In this document: piece by piece, positions 49,887 through 59,968 of the stretch
Layout of the letters: every line of letters starts with the position of its first letter
How positions within the stretch are numbered: position 1 is the first letter of the stretch
Assembly: GCA_943908475.1 (NCBI GenBank)
Contig: CALTTG010000003.1
Span: 62,001-126,000 of the forward strand
DNA: 64,000 bases
From: an uncultured Burkholderiales bacterium
GTDB taxonomy: Bacteria > Pseudomonadota > Gammaproteobacteria > Burkholderiales > Burkholderiaceae_C
Direction of reading: 5' to 3'
Program-made: the position numbers and the translations under genes
The notes under the pieces: model-generated
What the model saw: the letters and a program-made list of their open reading frames with translations, nothing else
The model's database searches: none
Told to the model about the DNA's origin: nothing

Positions 49887-50867
49887 TCAAACCACCCCAG
49901 CCTGATGCGCCTGCTGATCGGCGTGGTACGACGACCTGACCATCGCCCCCACCGCCGCATGGGTGAAGCCCATCTTCATGGCCTCGGCCTCGAACATCTT
50001 GAAGGTATCGGGGTGCACATAGCGGCGCACCGGCAGGTGGTGGCCTGAAGGCGCCAAGTACTGCCCAATGGTGAGCATGTCGATGTTGTGCTCGCGCATG
50101 TCGCGCATCACCTGCAAGACCTCTTCGTCGGTCTCGCCCAGGCCCACCATGATGCCGCTCTTGGTCGGCACATCCGGGTGCAGGGCCTTGAACTTCTTGA
50201 GCAGGTTCAAGCTGAACTGGTAGTCGCTGCCCGGGCGCGCTTCCTTGTACAGGCGGGGCGCGGTTTCCAGGTTGTGGTTCATCACATCGGGCGGCGCGGC
50301 CTTGAGGATGTCGAGTGCGCGGTCGTCGCGCCCCCGGAAGTCGGGCACCAGGATTTCAATGCGCGTTTCGGGCGACAGCTCGCGCGTTTGCCGGATGCAC
50401 TCGACGAAATGCGCGGCACCGCCGTCGCGCAGGTCGTCACGGTCCACGCTGGTGATGACCACGTACTTCAACTTCAGCGCCGCAATCGTCTTGGCCAGGT
50501 TGGCCGGCTCGTTCACGTCCAGCGGGTCGGGGCGGCCATGGCCCACGTCGCAAAACGGGCAGCGGCGCGTGCACTTGTCACCCATGATCATGAAGGTGGC
50601 CGTGCCCTTGCCGAAGCATTCGCCAATGTTGGGGCACGAGGCCTCTTCGCACACCGTGTGCAGCTTGTGCTCACGCAAGATGTTTTTGATCTCGTAAAAG
50701 CGCGTGCTGGGCGAACCGGCCTTGACGCGGATCCAGTCAGGCTTTTTCAGCACTTCACCCGCCGGCACGATCTTGATGGGGATGCGGGCGGTCTTGGCCT
50801 GCGCCTTCTGTTTGGCGCTGGGGTCGTAAGCCTCAGGGGTGGCGGGCGTGGTCGGTTCGTTGCTCAT
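49887..50867 (-). CDS. lipA: Lipoyl synthase LipA
   Basis: A 326-residue radical-SAM enzyme that inserts two sulfur atoms into the octanoyl group on lipoyl domains. The auxiliary [4Fe-4S] ligands are Cys73, Cys78, Cys84 (CEEASCPNIGEC) and the radical-SAM motif is Cys99, Cys103, Cys106 (CTRRCPFC). The C-terminal RSSYHA motif is present. Normal length. It follows lipB by 101 bases on the same strand, the usual order. Confidence 0.95.
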   Translation of the reverse strand: MSNEPTTPATPEAYDPSAKQKAQAKTARIPIKIVPAGEVLKKPDWIRVKAGSPSTRFYEIKNILREHKLHTVCEEASCPNIGECFGKGTATFMIMGDKCTRRCPFCDVGHGRPDPLDVNEPANLAKTIAALKLKYVVITSVDRDDLRDGGAAHFVECIRQTRELSPETRIEILVPDFRGRDDRALDILKAAPPDVMNHNLETAPRLYKEARPGSDYQFSLNLLKKFKALHPDVPTKSGIMVGLGETDEEVLQVMRDMREHNIDMLTIGQYLAPSGHHLPVRRYVHPDTFKMFEAEAMKMGFTHAAVGAMVRSSYHADQQAHQAGVV

Positions 50868-50968
50868 GGCGTCGGGGGGTTGCGGGCGCGGTCAGCGGGT
50901 TGCTGGCTTGCCCTCGCAAGTCAATGTAGTGCAAGACAAGATTTTCGGCGATTGTGGATGCTCACACA

Positions 50969-51658
50969 TCAGGGGGCCAGTCGCTGCTGCAGGTGCCAGG
51001 CCAGCACCTCGGCCAGCTCGGCGGGGTCGACCTGCACGCCCAACGACGCCAGGTCAACCGTCGCCAGGCCCGCATAGCCGCAGGGGTTGATGCGCAAAAA
51101 GGGCGAGAGGTCCATCGCCACGTTCAACGACAGGCCGTGGTAAGTGCAATGGTTGCTGACCTTGATGCCCAGCGCAGCGATCTTGCCCAGGCCTTTGAAC
51201 GGGTCGCGCGGGTCGGCCGGCTCGGTGAGGGCCTGGTGGGCATGGGGGTCGTTCAGGCGCACATAAATGCCCGGCGCGCCAGCCACGCGGTGACCGGTGA
51301 CGTCCACGTGCATCAGGGTGCGGATGATGGCCTCTTCCAGCCGGTAGACGTATTCCTTGACGAAATAGCCCAGGCGCTTGAGGTCCAGCAGGGGGTAGGC
51401 CACGATCTGGCCGGGGCCGTGGTAAGTCACCTGCCCGCCGCGGTTGGTCTGCACCACGGGAATTTGCTCGGGCCCCGGGGGGTTGAGCAGCACGTGCTCA
51501 GGCTTGCCCGCCAGGCCCTGGGTGAACACGGGCGGGTGCTCGCACACCCAGATTTCATCGGGCGTGCCCGCCGCATCGGGCGTTCGCGCCTCGGTGAAGG
51601 CCTGCATGGCCTGGAAGGTGGGCTCGTAGGGCACCTGGCCCAGCATCTTCACAATCAT
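50969..51658 (-). CDS. lipB: Octanoyltransferase LipB
   Basis: A 229-residue transferase that moves octanoate from acyl carrier protein to lipoyl domains. Signature motifs are RGGQVTYHGPGQIVAYPL and the active-site Cys in KVSNHCTYHGLSLNV at about residue 170. Normal length. It is 38 bases after dprA and upstream of lipA, so the two steps of lipoate synthesis are neighbours. Confidence 0.95.
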   Translation of the reverse strand: MIVKMLGQVPYEPTFQAMQAFTEARTPDAAGTPDEIWVCEHPPVFTQGLAGKPEHVLLNPPGPEQIPVVQTNRGGQVTYHGPGQIVAYPLLDLKRLGYFVKEYVYRLEEAIIRTLMHVDVTGHRVAGAPGIYVRLNDPHAHQALTEPADPRDPFKGLGKIAALGIKVSNHCTYHGLSLNVAMDLSPFLRINPCGYAGLATVDLASLGVQVDPAELAEVLAWHLQQRLAP

Positions 51659-51696
51659 GCCGACATGGTAGCGGGCCTGGACTGCCCCGGTGGGCG

Positions 51697-52839
51697 TCAG
51701 GCCATGACCAGTCGCTGGAACAGCAGCCCCGGCAAGCGGGCCACCTCGCCCATGAGTTCCAGCTCCAGCAGGCGGGCACCCAGCTCGGCCGGGCCCATGC
51801 CCGTGCGGGCCGACAAGGCTTCCTGACTGACGGGCCCATGGCCCATGGCCTGCAACACGGGGTCAGTGTCGGGCGACTCGCCCGCATCGTCACTGGCCGT
51901 GGCCATGGCCACTTGGGCGATGCGTACACCCGTCCATTTCAACTCGTCCAACACATCTTGGGCGGTTTCCACCAGCTTGGCGCCTTGTTTGATCAAGGCA
52001 TGGCAGCCCCGGGCCTGCGGGGCATGGATGCTGCCGGGCATGGCCATCACCTCGCGCCCCATCTCGGCCGCCAGGCGTGCCGTGATGAGCGAGCCCGACT
52101 GCAAGGCCGCCTCGACCACGAGCGTGCCCTGGGTCAGGCCAGCCACCAAGCGGTTGCGACGAGGGAAGTGCGACGGGCGGGGCGGCGTGCCCAGGGGAAA
52201 CTCGCTGAGCAGCAGCCCCTCGCGCGCGATGCGTGCGGCCAGTTCGGCGTGTTGCCGGGGGTAGACCACATCCAGGCCCGTGCCGACCACGGCCACGGTG
52301 CGCCCGGTGTGCGGCCCCGTGGCCTCCAGGGCCCCCAGGTGGGCCGCGCCGTCCACGCCATCGGCCAGGCCCGACACCACGGTCAGGCCCGCCTCGCTCA
52401 GGGCGCGGGCAAAGGAGCGCGCATCGGCTCGCCCCTGCGGGGTGGGGTGGCGGCTGCCCACCACCGCCACCGACACGGCCGACAGCAGGCGCAGGTCGCC
52501 CGCTGCAAACAGCATCACAGGCGGGTCGACCTCGTCTTGCAACAGCGAGCTCGGGTAGCGGGCATCGCCCAGGGTGAGCACGGTGTGCGACGGGTCTGCC
52601 GCCAGCCAAGCCTCGGTCAGCGCCAGTTGCTCGGTCACGGCCGCCAAGGCGTCAGCGGCCATGCCGGCCTGCAAGGCCTTGTGCTCTCTGGTTTTGACCA
52701 GGGCCTGCCAGGCCTCGGGGCCGGCACGCCAGATGGCTTGCGGGCTGCCCAGACTCGCCAGCAGCCTGCGAGCCCCTGAGGGGCCCAGGCCGGGCGTCAT
52801 CAGCAGGCGCAACCAAGCCTGCAGTTCGGCGCGATCCAT
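51697..52839 (-). CDS. dprA: DNA-protecting protein DprA
   Basis: A 380-residue DprA/Smf. The Rossmann-like DNA-binding domain has VAVVGSRHPTPQG, VSGLADGVDGAAHLGAL, and FPRRNRLVAGL. A C-terminal winged helix (VSQEALSARTGMGPAELGA) completes it. DprA loads RecA onto incoming single-stranded DNA in transformation. It is preceded 13 bases upstream by the LysM gene. Confidence 0.93.
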   Translation of the reverse strand: MDRAELQAWLRLLMTPGLGPSGARRLLASLGSPQAIWRAGPEAWQALVKTREHKALQAGMAADALAAVTEQLALTEAWLAADPSHTVLTLGDARYPSSLLQDEVDPPVMLFAAGDLRLLSAVSVAVVGSRHPTPQGRADARSFARALSEAGLTVVSGLADGVDGAAHLGALEATGPHTGRTVAVVGTGLDVVYPRQHAELAARIAREGLLLSEFPLGTPPRPSHFPRRNRLVAGLTQGTLVVEAALQSGSLITARLAAEMGREVMAMPGSIHAPQARGCHALIKQGAKLVETAQDVLDELKWTGVRIAQVAMATASDDAGESPDTDPVLQAMGHGPVSQEALSARTGMGPAELGARLLELELMGEVARLPGLLFQRLVMA

Positions 52840-52852
52840 CCGGTTGAGCAGG

Positions 52853-54010
52853 TCAGGGCTGGGTGAAACGATCGCCCGGCTTGACGGGGTCTTGCACCGT
52901 GAGGATCAAGGCGTAAGACATCTTCTCGAAGGTGCGGAACACGTAGAGCAGGCCGTGGCGTTCGTCGGGCAGCTTGATGGTGGGCTTGCCCGGGTCGGTC
53001 ACGTCACGGATCTTGGCACCGGCACGCCACAGGGCCAGCACGTTGCCACGGGTCAGGCCGTCACGCGTGCCTTTGTTGATGGACACGATCTGGTTCTGCC
53101 CGCCGGTCAGGGCCTCGCCATAGAGGCTGACCACCTGGCCGGTGATGTCGGCCGCCGGCGCGTGAGGCACGGCCGCGTCGAAATCACGCGCCGGCACCGG
53201 GGCCAGACGGTCGCCCACCATGGCCTCTTGGCGCACGCGGTTGATGGCGATCGTGCCCGGGATGATGACCTGGTTGCCATCGGCGCCCGTGCCTTCCACG
53301 GCGGCCTGGTTCAGGTCAGCCGCGCCCACATACTGCGCTTCGTAGCCCAGCACCTCGCGGGTTTCGGGGTCACGCAGCGGACGTGGCTCACGGAACAGGC
53401 GGAACTCCTTGGCAGAACCGGTGTCGCCCCGGATGTAGGCGACTTCACCACGGGACACCATCACGCGCCCCTCTTGCGTCGCCACGATGCGCGGCGCCTT
53501 GAGCAACTCGTCGCCGTTGTCGAAGATGACGGCTTCGTTGAAGAACGGCTCCAGCAGGTGCACGGGCACGGTGGAGATGGCGTCGTTCAGCGAGCCTTCG
53601 CGCACGCGCGGCGACAGGCGCACGTCGCCGTTGCTGGACAGCGGCGTGCCCACGCGCAGGCGGGCGCGGCCGTTGGACGTGTCCAGGTACAGGATCTGGC
53701 CGGGGAAGATCAGGTGCGGGTTGCGGATTTGCTGCAGGTTCATGCCCCACAGCTCGGGCCAACGCCAGGGCGACTTCAGGAACAGGCCGGAGATTTCCCA
53801 CAGCGTGTCGCCACGCTTGACGGTGTAAGAATCAGGGGCATTGGGGGCCAGTTCAGACAAGGGCACACCCGCCTCAGCCACCTTGCTGGCGGTGGTTTTT
53901 TGCTGGGGGGTGATGGGGTAGTTGGGTGCCCCCTGGGCGCTGGCCGACGTGGCAGCCAACAGGCCCAGGCTGAACGTCACGGCCAGGGACAATGCATGCT
54001 GAGTCTTCAA
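52853..54010 (-). CDS. Exported LysM-domain protein
   Basis: A 385-residue protein with a signal peptide (ALSLAVTFSLGLLAATSASA) and one LysM domain at ~residues 60-110 (YTVKRGDTLWEISGLFLKSP...PGQILYL). LysM binds peptidoglycan. The rest is a beta-rich domain that may act at the cell envelope. TTG 54010 is chosen because GGAG lies just upstream and it places the signal peptide at the N-terminus. The adjacent position beside dprA, opposite def, is conserved in Burkholderiales to my knowledge. Confidence 0.82.
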   Translation of the reverse strand: MKTQHALSLAVTFSLGLLAATSASAQGAPNYPITPQQKTTASKVAEAGVPLSELAPNAPDSYTVKRGDTLWEISGLFLKSPWRWPELWGMNLQQIRNPHLIFPGQILYLDTSNGRARLRVGTPLSSNGDVRLSPRVREGSLNDAISTVPVHLLEPFFNEAVIFDNGDELLKAPRIVATQEGRVMVSRGEVAYIRGDTGSAKEFRLFREPRPLRDPETREVLGYEAQYVGAADLNQAAVEGTGADGNQVIIPGTIAINRVRQEAMVGDRLAPVPARDFDAAVPHAPAADITGQVVSLYGEALTGGQNQIVSINKGTRDGLTRGNVLALWRAGAKIRDVTDPGKPTIKLPDERHGLLYVFRTFEKMSYALILTVQDPVKPGDRFTQP

Positions 54011-54210
54011 AACGGTCTCCAAAGTGCACTCCGGACGCGAGCGACGCTCCCCATGAATCTCGGAGATTGGGCACAATCTGGTCAATGATCGCCTGATTCT
54101 GCCCGCAAATTGCAAGTCGCGGCAACGACGGTTGCCCGGTGTTACGGCCCTTGTTCGGGCCCACTGGCGCCCCAACGTTGCAACGCATCCACAAGATACC
54201 GATTGACACC

Positions 54211-54717
54211 ATGGCCCTGCTGCCCATCCTGACCTTCCCCGACCCTCGCCTGCACACGGTGGCCAAGCCCGTGGCCGAGGTGAACGACCGCATCCGCCAG
54301 TTGTGCGACGACATGCTCGAGACCATGTACGACGCCAAGGGCGTGGGCCTGGCGGCCACCCAGGTGGACGTGCACGAGCGCGTGGTGGTGATCGACACCA
54401 GCGAAGAGCGCAACGAGCCCCGGGTGCTGATCAACCCAGAGATCATCTGGCGCAGTGAGGAAAAACTCGTGTGGGAAGAAGGCTGCCTGTCGGTGCCCAC
54501 CATTTACGACAAGGTCGAGCGCAACGCCCGGGTGCGCGTGCGGGCGCTGAACCGCGACGGCCAGCCCTACGAATTCGAGGCCGACGACGACCTGCTGTCG
54601 GTGTGCGTGCAGCACGAGCTGGACCACCTGCTGGGCAAGGTGTTCGTGGAGTACCTGTCACCCCTCAAGCGCAACCGCATCAAGACCAAGATGGTCAAGC
54701 GCGGCCGTGACGAGTGA
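54211..54717 (+). CDS. def: Peptide deformylase
   Basis: A 168-residue metalloenzyme removing the N-formyl group from new proteins. Motifs are GVGLAATQ (44-51), EGCLSVP with metal ligand Cys92, and HELDH with His135, Glu136 and His139. Normal length. ATG 54211 was taken. It overlaps an open GTG start of fmt, and fmt is its normal partner. Confidence 0.95.
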   Translation: MALLPILTFPDPRLHTVAKPVAEVNDRIRQLCDDMLETMYDAKGVGLAATQVDVHERVVVIDTSEERNEPRVLINPEIIWRSEEKLVWEEGCLSVPTIYDKVERNARVRVRALNRDGQPYEFEADDDLLSVCVQHELDHLLGKVFVEYLSPLKRNRIKTKMVKRGRDE

Positions 54718-54730
54718 GGCCGCGCCCCGC

Positions 54731-55693
54731 ATGAAGCTGATTTTTGCCGGAACCCCGGAATTCGCCCGCGAAGCACTGGCCGCCTTGCATGCCGCAGGGC
54801 ACGAGATCGCCCTGGTGATGACCCAGCCCGACCGGCCCGCAGGCCGAGGCATGAAGCTGCAGGCCTCGCCGGTCAAGCAGTTCGCGCTGGACCATGGCAT
54901 GCCGGTGGCGCAGCCACACAGCCTGAAGCTGGACGGCAAGTACCCCGACGAGGCGGCCCAAGCCAAAGCGCAGATCGAAGCCGTGCAGGCCGACGCCATG
55001 GTGGTGGCCGCCTACGGATTGATCTTGCCGCAGTGGACGCTGGACACGCCCCGCCTGGGGTGCTTGAACATCCATGCCTCGCTGCTGCCACGCTGGCGCG
55101 GTGCGGCACCGATTCACCGCGCCATCGAGGCGGGCGACGCGCAAACCGGCATCACCATCATGCAGATGGACATTGGCCTGGACACGGGCGACATGCTGCT
55201 GGAGGCCCAAGAGCCCATCACCCCGCAAGACACCACCGCCACGCTGCACGACCGCCTGGCGACCCTGGGGGGCCGGCTGATCGTGGACGCCCTGGCCGCC
55301 TTCACCTCCGCCGACGCCGGAGGCGCAGGCTTGAGGCGGGTGCCCCAACCGGTGGAAGGCGTGAACTACGCGCACAAGATCGAAAAAGCCGAAGCCGCCA
55401 TCGATTGGCAACAAGCGGCCTCGGTGATCGAACGCCGGATTCGCGCCTTCGACCCCTTCCCCGGCTGCACCTGCCAGATGGGCGGCGAGACCGTGAAGGT
55501 CTGGGCGGCCAGTGTGGTGCCTGCCAACGGTGAGCCCGGCGAGGTGCTGCACGCCCAAGGGGACACCCTGGTGGTGGCCTGTGGCGAGCAAGCCCTGGCG
55601 CTGCACACCCTGCAACGCCCCGGCGGCAAACGGGTCTTGACGCGAGACTTCCTGCACGCGGTCACGCCGCCTGCGAAACTGAACGGAACTTGA
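54731..55693 (+). CDS. fmt: Methionyl-tRNA formyltransferase
   Basis: A 320-residue enzyme that formylates initiator Met-tRNA. Motifs are the N-terminal FAGTPEFA, the catalytic-loop region NIHASLLPRWRGAAPIHRAI and a C-terminal OB-like domain. ATG 54731 was taken; GTG 54707 in frame overlaps def. Together with def it handles the start and the removal of formyl-methionine. Confidence 0.95.
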   Translation: MKLIFAGTPEFAREALAALHAAGHEIALVMTQPDRPAGRGMKLQASPVKQFALDHGMPVAQPHSLKLDGKYPDEAAQAKAQIEAVQADAMVVAAYGLILPQWTLDTPRLGCLNIHASLLPRWRGAAPIHRAIEAGDAQTGITIMQMDIGLDTGDMLLEAQEPITPQDTTATLHDRLATLGGRLIVDALAAFTSADAGGAGLRRVPQPVEGVNYAHKIEKAEAAIDWQQAASVIERRIRAFDPFPGCTCQMGGETVKVWAASVVPANGEPGEVLHAQGDTLVVACGEQALALHTLQRPGGKRVLTRDFLHAVTPPAKLNGT

Positions 55694-55766
55694 ACCAAAT
55701 CGGTTTGACCCCATCTAAGGAAATGCCGTCATGTGGCGGCTTTCCGGCTTCCAGAGGAGCCCTGCC

Positions 55767-56618
55767 ATGTTCAATCTCATGAAAACTGCCGTCCTGATGG
55801 CGGCCATCACCGCCCTGTTCATGGCCATTGGCGCCATGATCGGCGGCCGCGCGGGCATGATGCTGGCCCTGGTCGTGGCCCTGGGCATGAACTTCTTCAG
55901 CTACTGGTTCTCGGACAAGATGGTGCTGAAGATGTACAACGCCCGCGAGGTCGATGCCTCGTCGGCGCCTCACTTTTACCGCATGGTGCAAGAGCTGGCC
56001 CAGCGGGCGCAAATGCCCATGCCCAAGGTGTACATCATCGACGAGGCCGCCCCCAACGCCTTTGCCACGGGTCGCAACCCGGAAAACGCGGCCGTGGCCG
56101 CCACCACCGGCATCATCAACGTGCTGAGCGAGCGTGAACTGCGCGGGGTGATGGCGCACGAGCTGGCCCACGTCAAGCACCGCGACATCCTGATCAGCAC
56201 CATCAGCGCCACGATGGCGGGTGCGATCTCGATGCTGGCCAACTTCGCCGTGTTCTTCGGTGGCCGCGATGAAGAGGGTCGCCCGACCAACCCGATCGCC
56301 GGCATCGCGATTGCCATCCTGGCGCCTCTGGCGGCATCGCTGATCCAGATGGCCATCAGCCGGGCCCGCGAGTTCGAGGCCGACCGCGGCGGTGCGGAAA
56401 TCTGCGGCGACCCCGCAGCCTTGGCCAGCGCCCTGCAAAAGATTCAGCGCTACGCCATGGGCATTCCCATGGAGGCCGCTGAGCGCCATCCAGAGACCGC
56501 GCAGATGATGATCATGAACCCGCTGTCGGCCGAAGGCATCAAGGGCTTGTTCTCAACCCACCCGGCCACCGAAGAGCGTGTCGCACGCCTCATGGCCCTG
56601 GCCCAACAGAGGCGCTGA
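55767..56618 (+). CDS. htpX: Zinc metalloprotease HtpX
   Basis: A 283-residue membrane protease of the M48 family. Two N-terminal helices (TAVLMAAITALFMAIGAMIG, AGMMLALVVALGMNFFSYWF), the zinc motif HELAH with the first His at 131, two further helices and the downstream Glu in SRAREFEADRGG are present. It degrades misfolded membrane proteins. ATG 55767 has GAGGAG upstream. Confidence 0.93.
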   Translation: MFNLMKTAVLMAAITALFMAIGAMIGGRAGMMLALVVALGMNFFSYWFSDKMVLKMYNAREVDASSAPHFYRMVQELAQRAQMPMPKVYIIDEAAPNAFATGRNPENAAVAATTGIINVLSERELRGVMAHELAHVKHRDILISTISATMAGAISMLANFAVFFGGRDEEGRPTNPIAGIAIAILAPLAASLIQMAISRAREFEADRGGAEICGDPAALASALQKIQRYAMGIPMEAAERHPETAQMMIMNPLSAEGIKGLFSTHPATEERVARLMALAQQRR

Positions 56619-56704
56619 CCCGGCGGGCATTCAAGTCTGGGGCGCTGCGCGCCGATACATGACAAGCCATCCCAGGCTTGACAGGTATTGCGCAGACCCC
56701 AGGC

Positions 56705-59700
56705 ATGAATTTCACACCCGAGCAACTCGCCCAACGATCCGACCGCTGGACCCAGCTGGCTTGGGTCGTTCTGGCCTTGGGCATGGCGACCGCCCTGTGG
56801 TTTTGGCAGAGCGCCGCCGAGACCGTCCAGCGTCAGGCCAAAGAGGCCTTCGACCTGGAAGCCCAAGAGCACCAGCAACGGCTGGAACAATCGCTCGACC
56901 ACTACGGCGACCTGCTGTACGCCTTTCAGGCGGCCTTCGAGGCCAACCAACAACTCGATCGCCTAAGCTTTCAGCGGCTGTACCGGGCCCTGAAGCTGGA
57001 CGACTACCCAGGGTTGCAAGCGCTGCAGTTTGCACGCTGGGTGCCACAGGCCGACACCGAGCGCCTGCTGCAGGAGATTCGCACCGACCGAAGCATCACA
57101 CCGCAGGGCTACCCCCAGGTGCAGCTTCGCCCCGAAGGCCAGAGGTCGCATCACCTGCCGGTGGTGTACGCGGAACCCATCGAGACCAACACCCACTTGT
57201 TGGGATTTGACCAGGCCGCCGATCCGGTGCGCCGAGACGTGCTGGAGCGTGCCCGTGACGCCGGCCGCGTGCTGGCCTCGGGGCCGCTGCAACTGGTGTC
57301 GGGCGTGCGCCAGGCGCGAGGGTTTGCCTTGCGCGCGCCGGTGTATGACCCCAGCCGCCCGAGAGACACGCTGCTGCAACGTCGGGCCGCATTCCTCGGT
57401 CAGGTGGGCTGCGCCGTGGAGGTGGCCGGGATGGCCACGCGCGTGATGCCGGCCAACCGCTGGCATCGCCTGCACTGGCGACTCGACGACCTGGGACCAG
57501 AAGACTCCGGCACTCAAGCCCTGCCCGCAGCACTGTTTGATTCGGCCACGCAAGGCGCCGTGGACGCCTACCTGCCGGGCGCCGACGTGCAAGCGGCCGA
57601 CCAGCGCACGGTTCGGGTGCAGGTGCTGGGCCGACAGTTCGCCTCAACGCTCACCCGCCCGCCCTTCCATCCGCACCTGCAGCCCTATCCCCTGGCCCTG
57701 TTGGGCGGCATCCTCACCGGCAGCCTGGCCCTGTGGTGGGCCTTGCGCAGCATCGGTCAACAGCAGGGCGAGGCCGCCGCACTGGCGCATGCCATGACGC
57801 AGGACGCACGAGACAGCACGCGTCAATTGCAATCGGTGATGGACAGCACGCAAGACGCCATCATCACGCTCGATGCGCGCGGTCACCTGGTGAGCCACAA
57901 CCGCGCGGCACGGCGCCTGTTCCGACTGCCCGAGCCTCAACCCGACCTCTTCCCCGCGCCGGTGATCGACATCCGACAGTTGATGCCCTTGAGCCAGCCC
58001 GAGGCCGAAGGCCACGTGATGGATGTCTTCGCGCTTCGGGGGCTGACGCCCGACGCACCGGGCGTGCGCATGACTGGGCGAGACACGCGCCAGCAGCCCC
58101 TGGCAATCGAGGTCACGGTGAACCGCTTGGTGGACCACCGCTTGGCCGACTTCCTGCTCACGGTGCGAGACATCAGCGCCCAGTTGGCGGCCGAAGAGGC
58201 CTACCGGGCGGCCCAGCGCCAGCTTGACGAGGTGGACGAGATGCGGCGGGTGATCGTGCACCACGCGCCCTATGCCATCTTGGTGCTCAACAAAAGCGGC
58301 GTGATCCAGGCCATCAACCCGGCCGGTGAAGCCCTGCTGGGCTACAAAGGCGGCGAGTTGATCGGCCAAAGCACCACGCAGCGCTTCTTTGAGCCCGACG
58401 AGGTGGCCGCGCGCACCCAAAAACTGGCACTGCGCCTGAACCATGCCGTGCGTGACTTGCAAGTGCTGACGCACCTGGCCGAAAACACGCCCGGCACCCC
58501 GTCGGAATGGACCTTGATTCGCGCCGATGGGCGACGCATCGTGGCTGAAATCTCGGTGACGATCCTGAAAGACGAAGCCCAGCAGATGACTGGCTACCTG
58601 GCCATGGCGCACGATGTGACCTCGCGCACCGAGGCCGAACAGCAGCTGCAGCACCAGGCCCAACACGACGCATTGACCGGCCTGCCCAACCGCAACATGG
58701 TGCAAGAGCACCTGAAGACGGCCCTGCAGACCTGCGAGCGTGAAGGCAGCCACCTGGCGCTGATGTTCCTGGACATGGACCGCTTCAAGAAGGTCAACGA
58801 CACCTTGGGCCACCATGTGGGTGACAGCCTGATCATGGAAGTGGCGCGACGCCTGCGCTCGGGCATGCGCACCACCGACATCGTGGCCCGTCTGGGCGGC
58901 GATGAATTCGTGGTGCTGCTGCCCAAGATCGCGCATGTGGACGATGGGTCGATGGTGGCCCAGAAGGTGCTGGACCTGTTCAACGAACCCTTGCGGGTGG
59001 GTCCGCACGAGCTGCGCATGACACCCAGCATCGGGCTGGTGACCTACCCAGCCCATGGCACCGATGCCGCCACCCTGATGCGGCATGCCGACCTGGCCAT
59101 GTACCAGGCCAAGAACCTGGGCCGCAACCGGGTGCAGCTGTTCAACAGCCAGCTCGAGGCCGTGACGGCCGACACCCTGGCCCTGGAAAACGAGCTCTAC
59201 AAGGCCCTGGAGCGACAAGAGCTGCGCCTGCACTTCCAACCCCAGTTCGACTGCATGAGCGGCCGCATCATTGGCGCGGAAGCCTTGTTGCGTTGGGAAC
59301 ACCAGGGCAAGCTGGTGCCCCCGATGGATTTCATCCCCTTTGCCGAAGAAACCGGGCTGATCGTGCCCATCGGCGAATGGGTGCTGACCGAAGCCTGTCG
59401 TCAGGCGCAGGCTTGGCGGTCGTCGATCGGGTGGCCCCTGCGCATGGCGGTGAACCTGTCGGCCGTGCAACTCGACCGCCCCGACATCGCCGAGACCGTG
59501 GCACGGGCGCTCCAGACCAGCGGCCTGGACCCACGCCACCTGGAGCTGGAAATCACCGAGACCGTGGTGGTGCGCGAATCGCTTCGGGCCGCCGACGTGC
59601 TGACCCAGTTGCGCGCACTCGGCTTGAGCGTGGCCATCGACGACTTCGGCGTGGGCTATTCCAGTTTCGGCTACCTGCGTGAACTGCCGGTCGACCGCTT

Positions 59701-59956
59701 CAAACTGGACCGCAGCTTCCTGACCGCCATCCCTCAGTCGTCAGGCGACTGCCGCCTGGCCGCCGCCTTGATCGCCATGGCGCATCGCCTGGACGTGGGC
59801 ATCGTGGCCGAAGGGGTGGAAAACGCCGAACAACTGGCCTTCCTCAAGGCGCACCATTGCGACGAGGTGCAGGGCTACCACCTGGGCAAGCCGCTGACCG
59901 CATCGGCCTTCGAGCACTTGCTGCGTCAGCACCAGGCCGAGCACACGGCCGGTTGA
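56705..59956 (+). CDS. CHASE-PAS-PAS-GGDEF-EAL cyclic-di-GMP protein
   Basis: A 1083-residue membrane signalling protein. Helix 1 (LAWVVLALGMATALWFW) is followed by an extracytoplasmic CHASE domain (~50-280), and helix 2 (PYPLALLGGILTGSLALWWA) is near 345. Two PAS domains follow (~380-490 and ~515-640). The GGDEF domain has an intact RLGGDEF at 730-735 and the EAL domain an intact EAL at 859-861 plus DDFGVGYSSF. Both cyclase and phosphodiesterase sites look active, so net activity depends on input. ATG 56705 is used; TTG 56678 is possible. It faces the MSHA pilin operon, and MSHA assembly is known to respond to cyclic di-GMP. Confidence 0.88.
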   Translation: MNFTPEQLAQRSDRWTQLAWVVLALGMATALWFWQSAAETVQRQAKEAFDLEAQEHQQRLEQSLDHYGDLLYAFQAAFEANQQLDRLSFQRLYRALKLDDYPGLQALQFARWVPQADTERLLQEIRTDRSITPQGYPQVQLRPEGQRSHHLPVVYAEPIETNTHLLGFDQAADPVRRDVLERARDAGRVLASGPLQLVSGVRQARGFALRAPVYDPSRPRDTLLQRRAAFLGQVGCAVEVAGMATRVMPANRWHRLHWRLDDLGPEDSGTQALPAALFDSATQGAVDAYLPGADVQAADQRTVRVQVLGRQFASTLTRPPFHPHLQPYPLALLGGILTGSLALWWALRSIGQQQGEAAALAHAMTQDARDSTRQLQSVMDSTQDAIITLDARGHLVSHNRAARRLFRLPEPQPDLFPAPVIDIRQLMPLSQPEAEGHVMDVFALRGLTPDAPGVRMTGRDTRQQPLAIEVTVNRLVDHRLADFLLTVRDISAQLAAEEAYRAAQRQLDEVDEMRRVIVHHAPYAILVLNKSGVIQAINPAGEALLGYKGGELIGQSTTQRFFEPDEVAARTQKLALRLNHAVRDLQVLTHLAENTPGTPSEWTLIRADGRRIVAEISVTILKDEAQQMTGYLAMAHDVTSRTEAEQQLQHQAQHDALTGLPNRNMVQEHLKTALQTCEREGSHLALMFLDMDRFKKVNDTLGHHVGDSLIMEVARRLRSGMRTTDIVARLGGDEFVVLLPKIAHVDDGSMVAQKVLDLFNEPLRVGPHELRMTPSIGLVTYPAHGTDAATLMRHADLAMYQAKNLGRNRVQLFNSQLEAVTADTLALENELYKALERQELRLHFQPQFDCMSGRIIGAEALLRWEHQGKLVPPMDFIPFAEETGLIVPIGEWVLTEACRQAQAWRSSIGWPLRMAVNLSAVQLDRPDIAETVARALQTSGLDPRHLELEITETVVVRESLRAADVLTQLRALGLSVAIDDFGVGYSSFGYLRELPVDRFKLDRSFLTAIPQSSGDCRLAAALIAMAHRLDVGIVAEGVENAEQLAFLKAHHCDEVQGYHLGKPLTASAFEHLLRQHQAEHTAG

Positions 59957-59968
59957 ACGGCAGCCCGA

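Noticed and set aside
57644..59539. Long minus-strand open frame (631 codons) opposite the GGDEF-EAL gene
   Set aside because: It is a shadow of the coding gene: no known motif, skewed Gln/His/Gly/Arg composition, and the opposite strand has intact GGDEF and EAL motifs.
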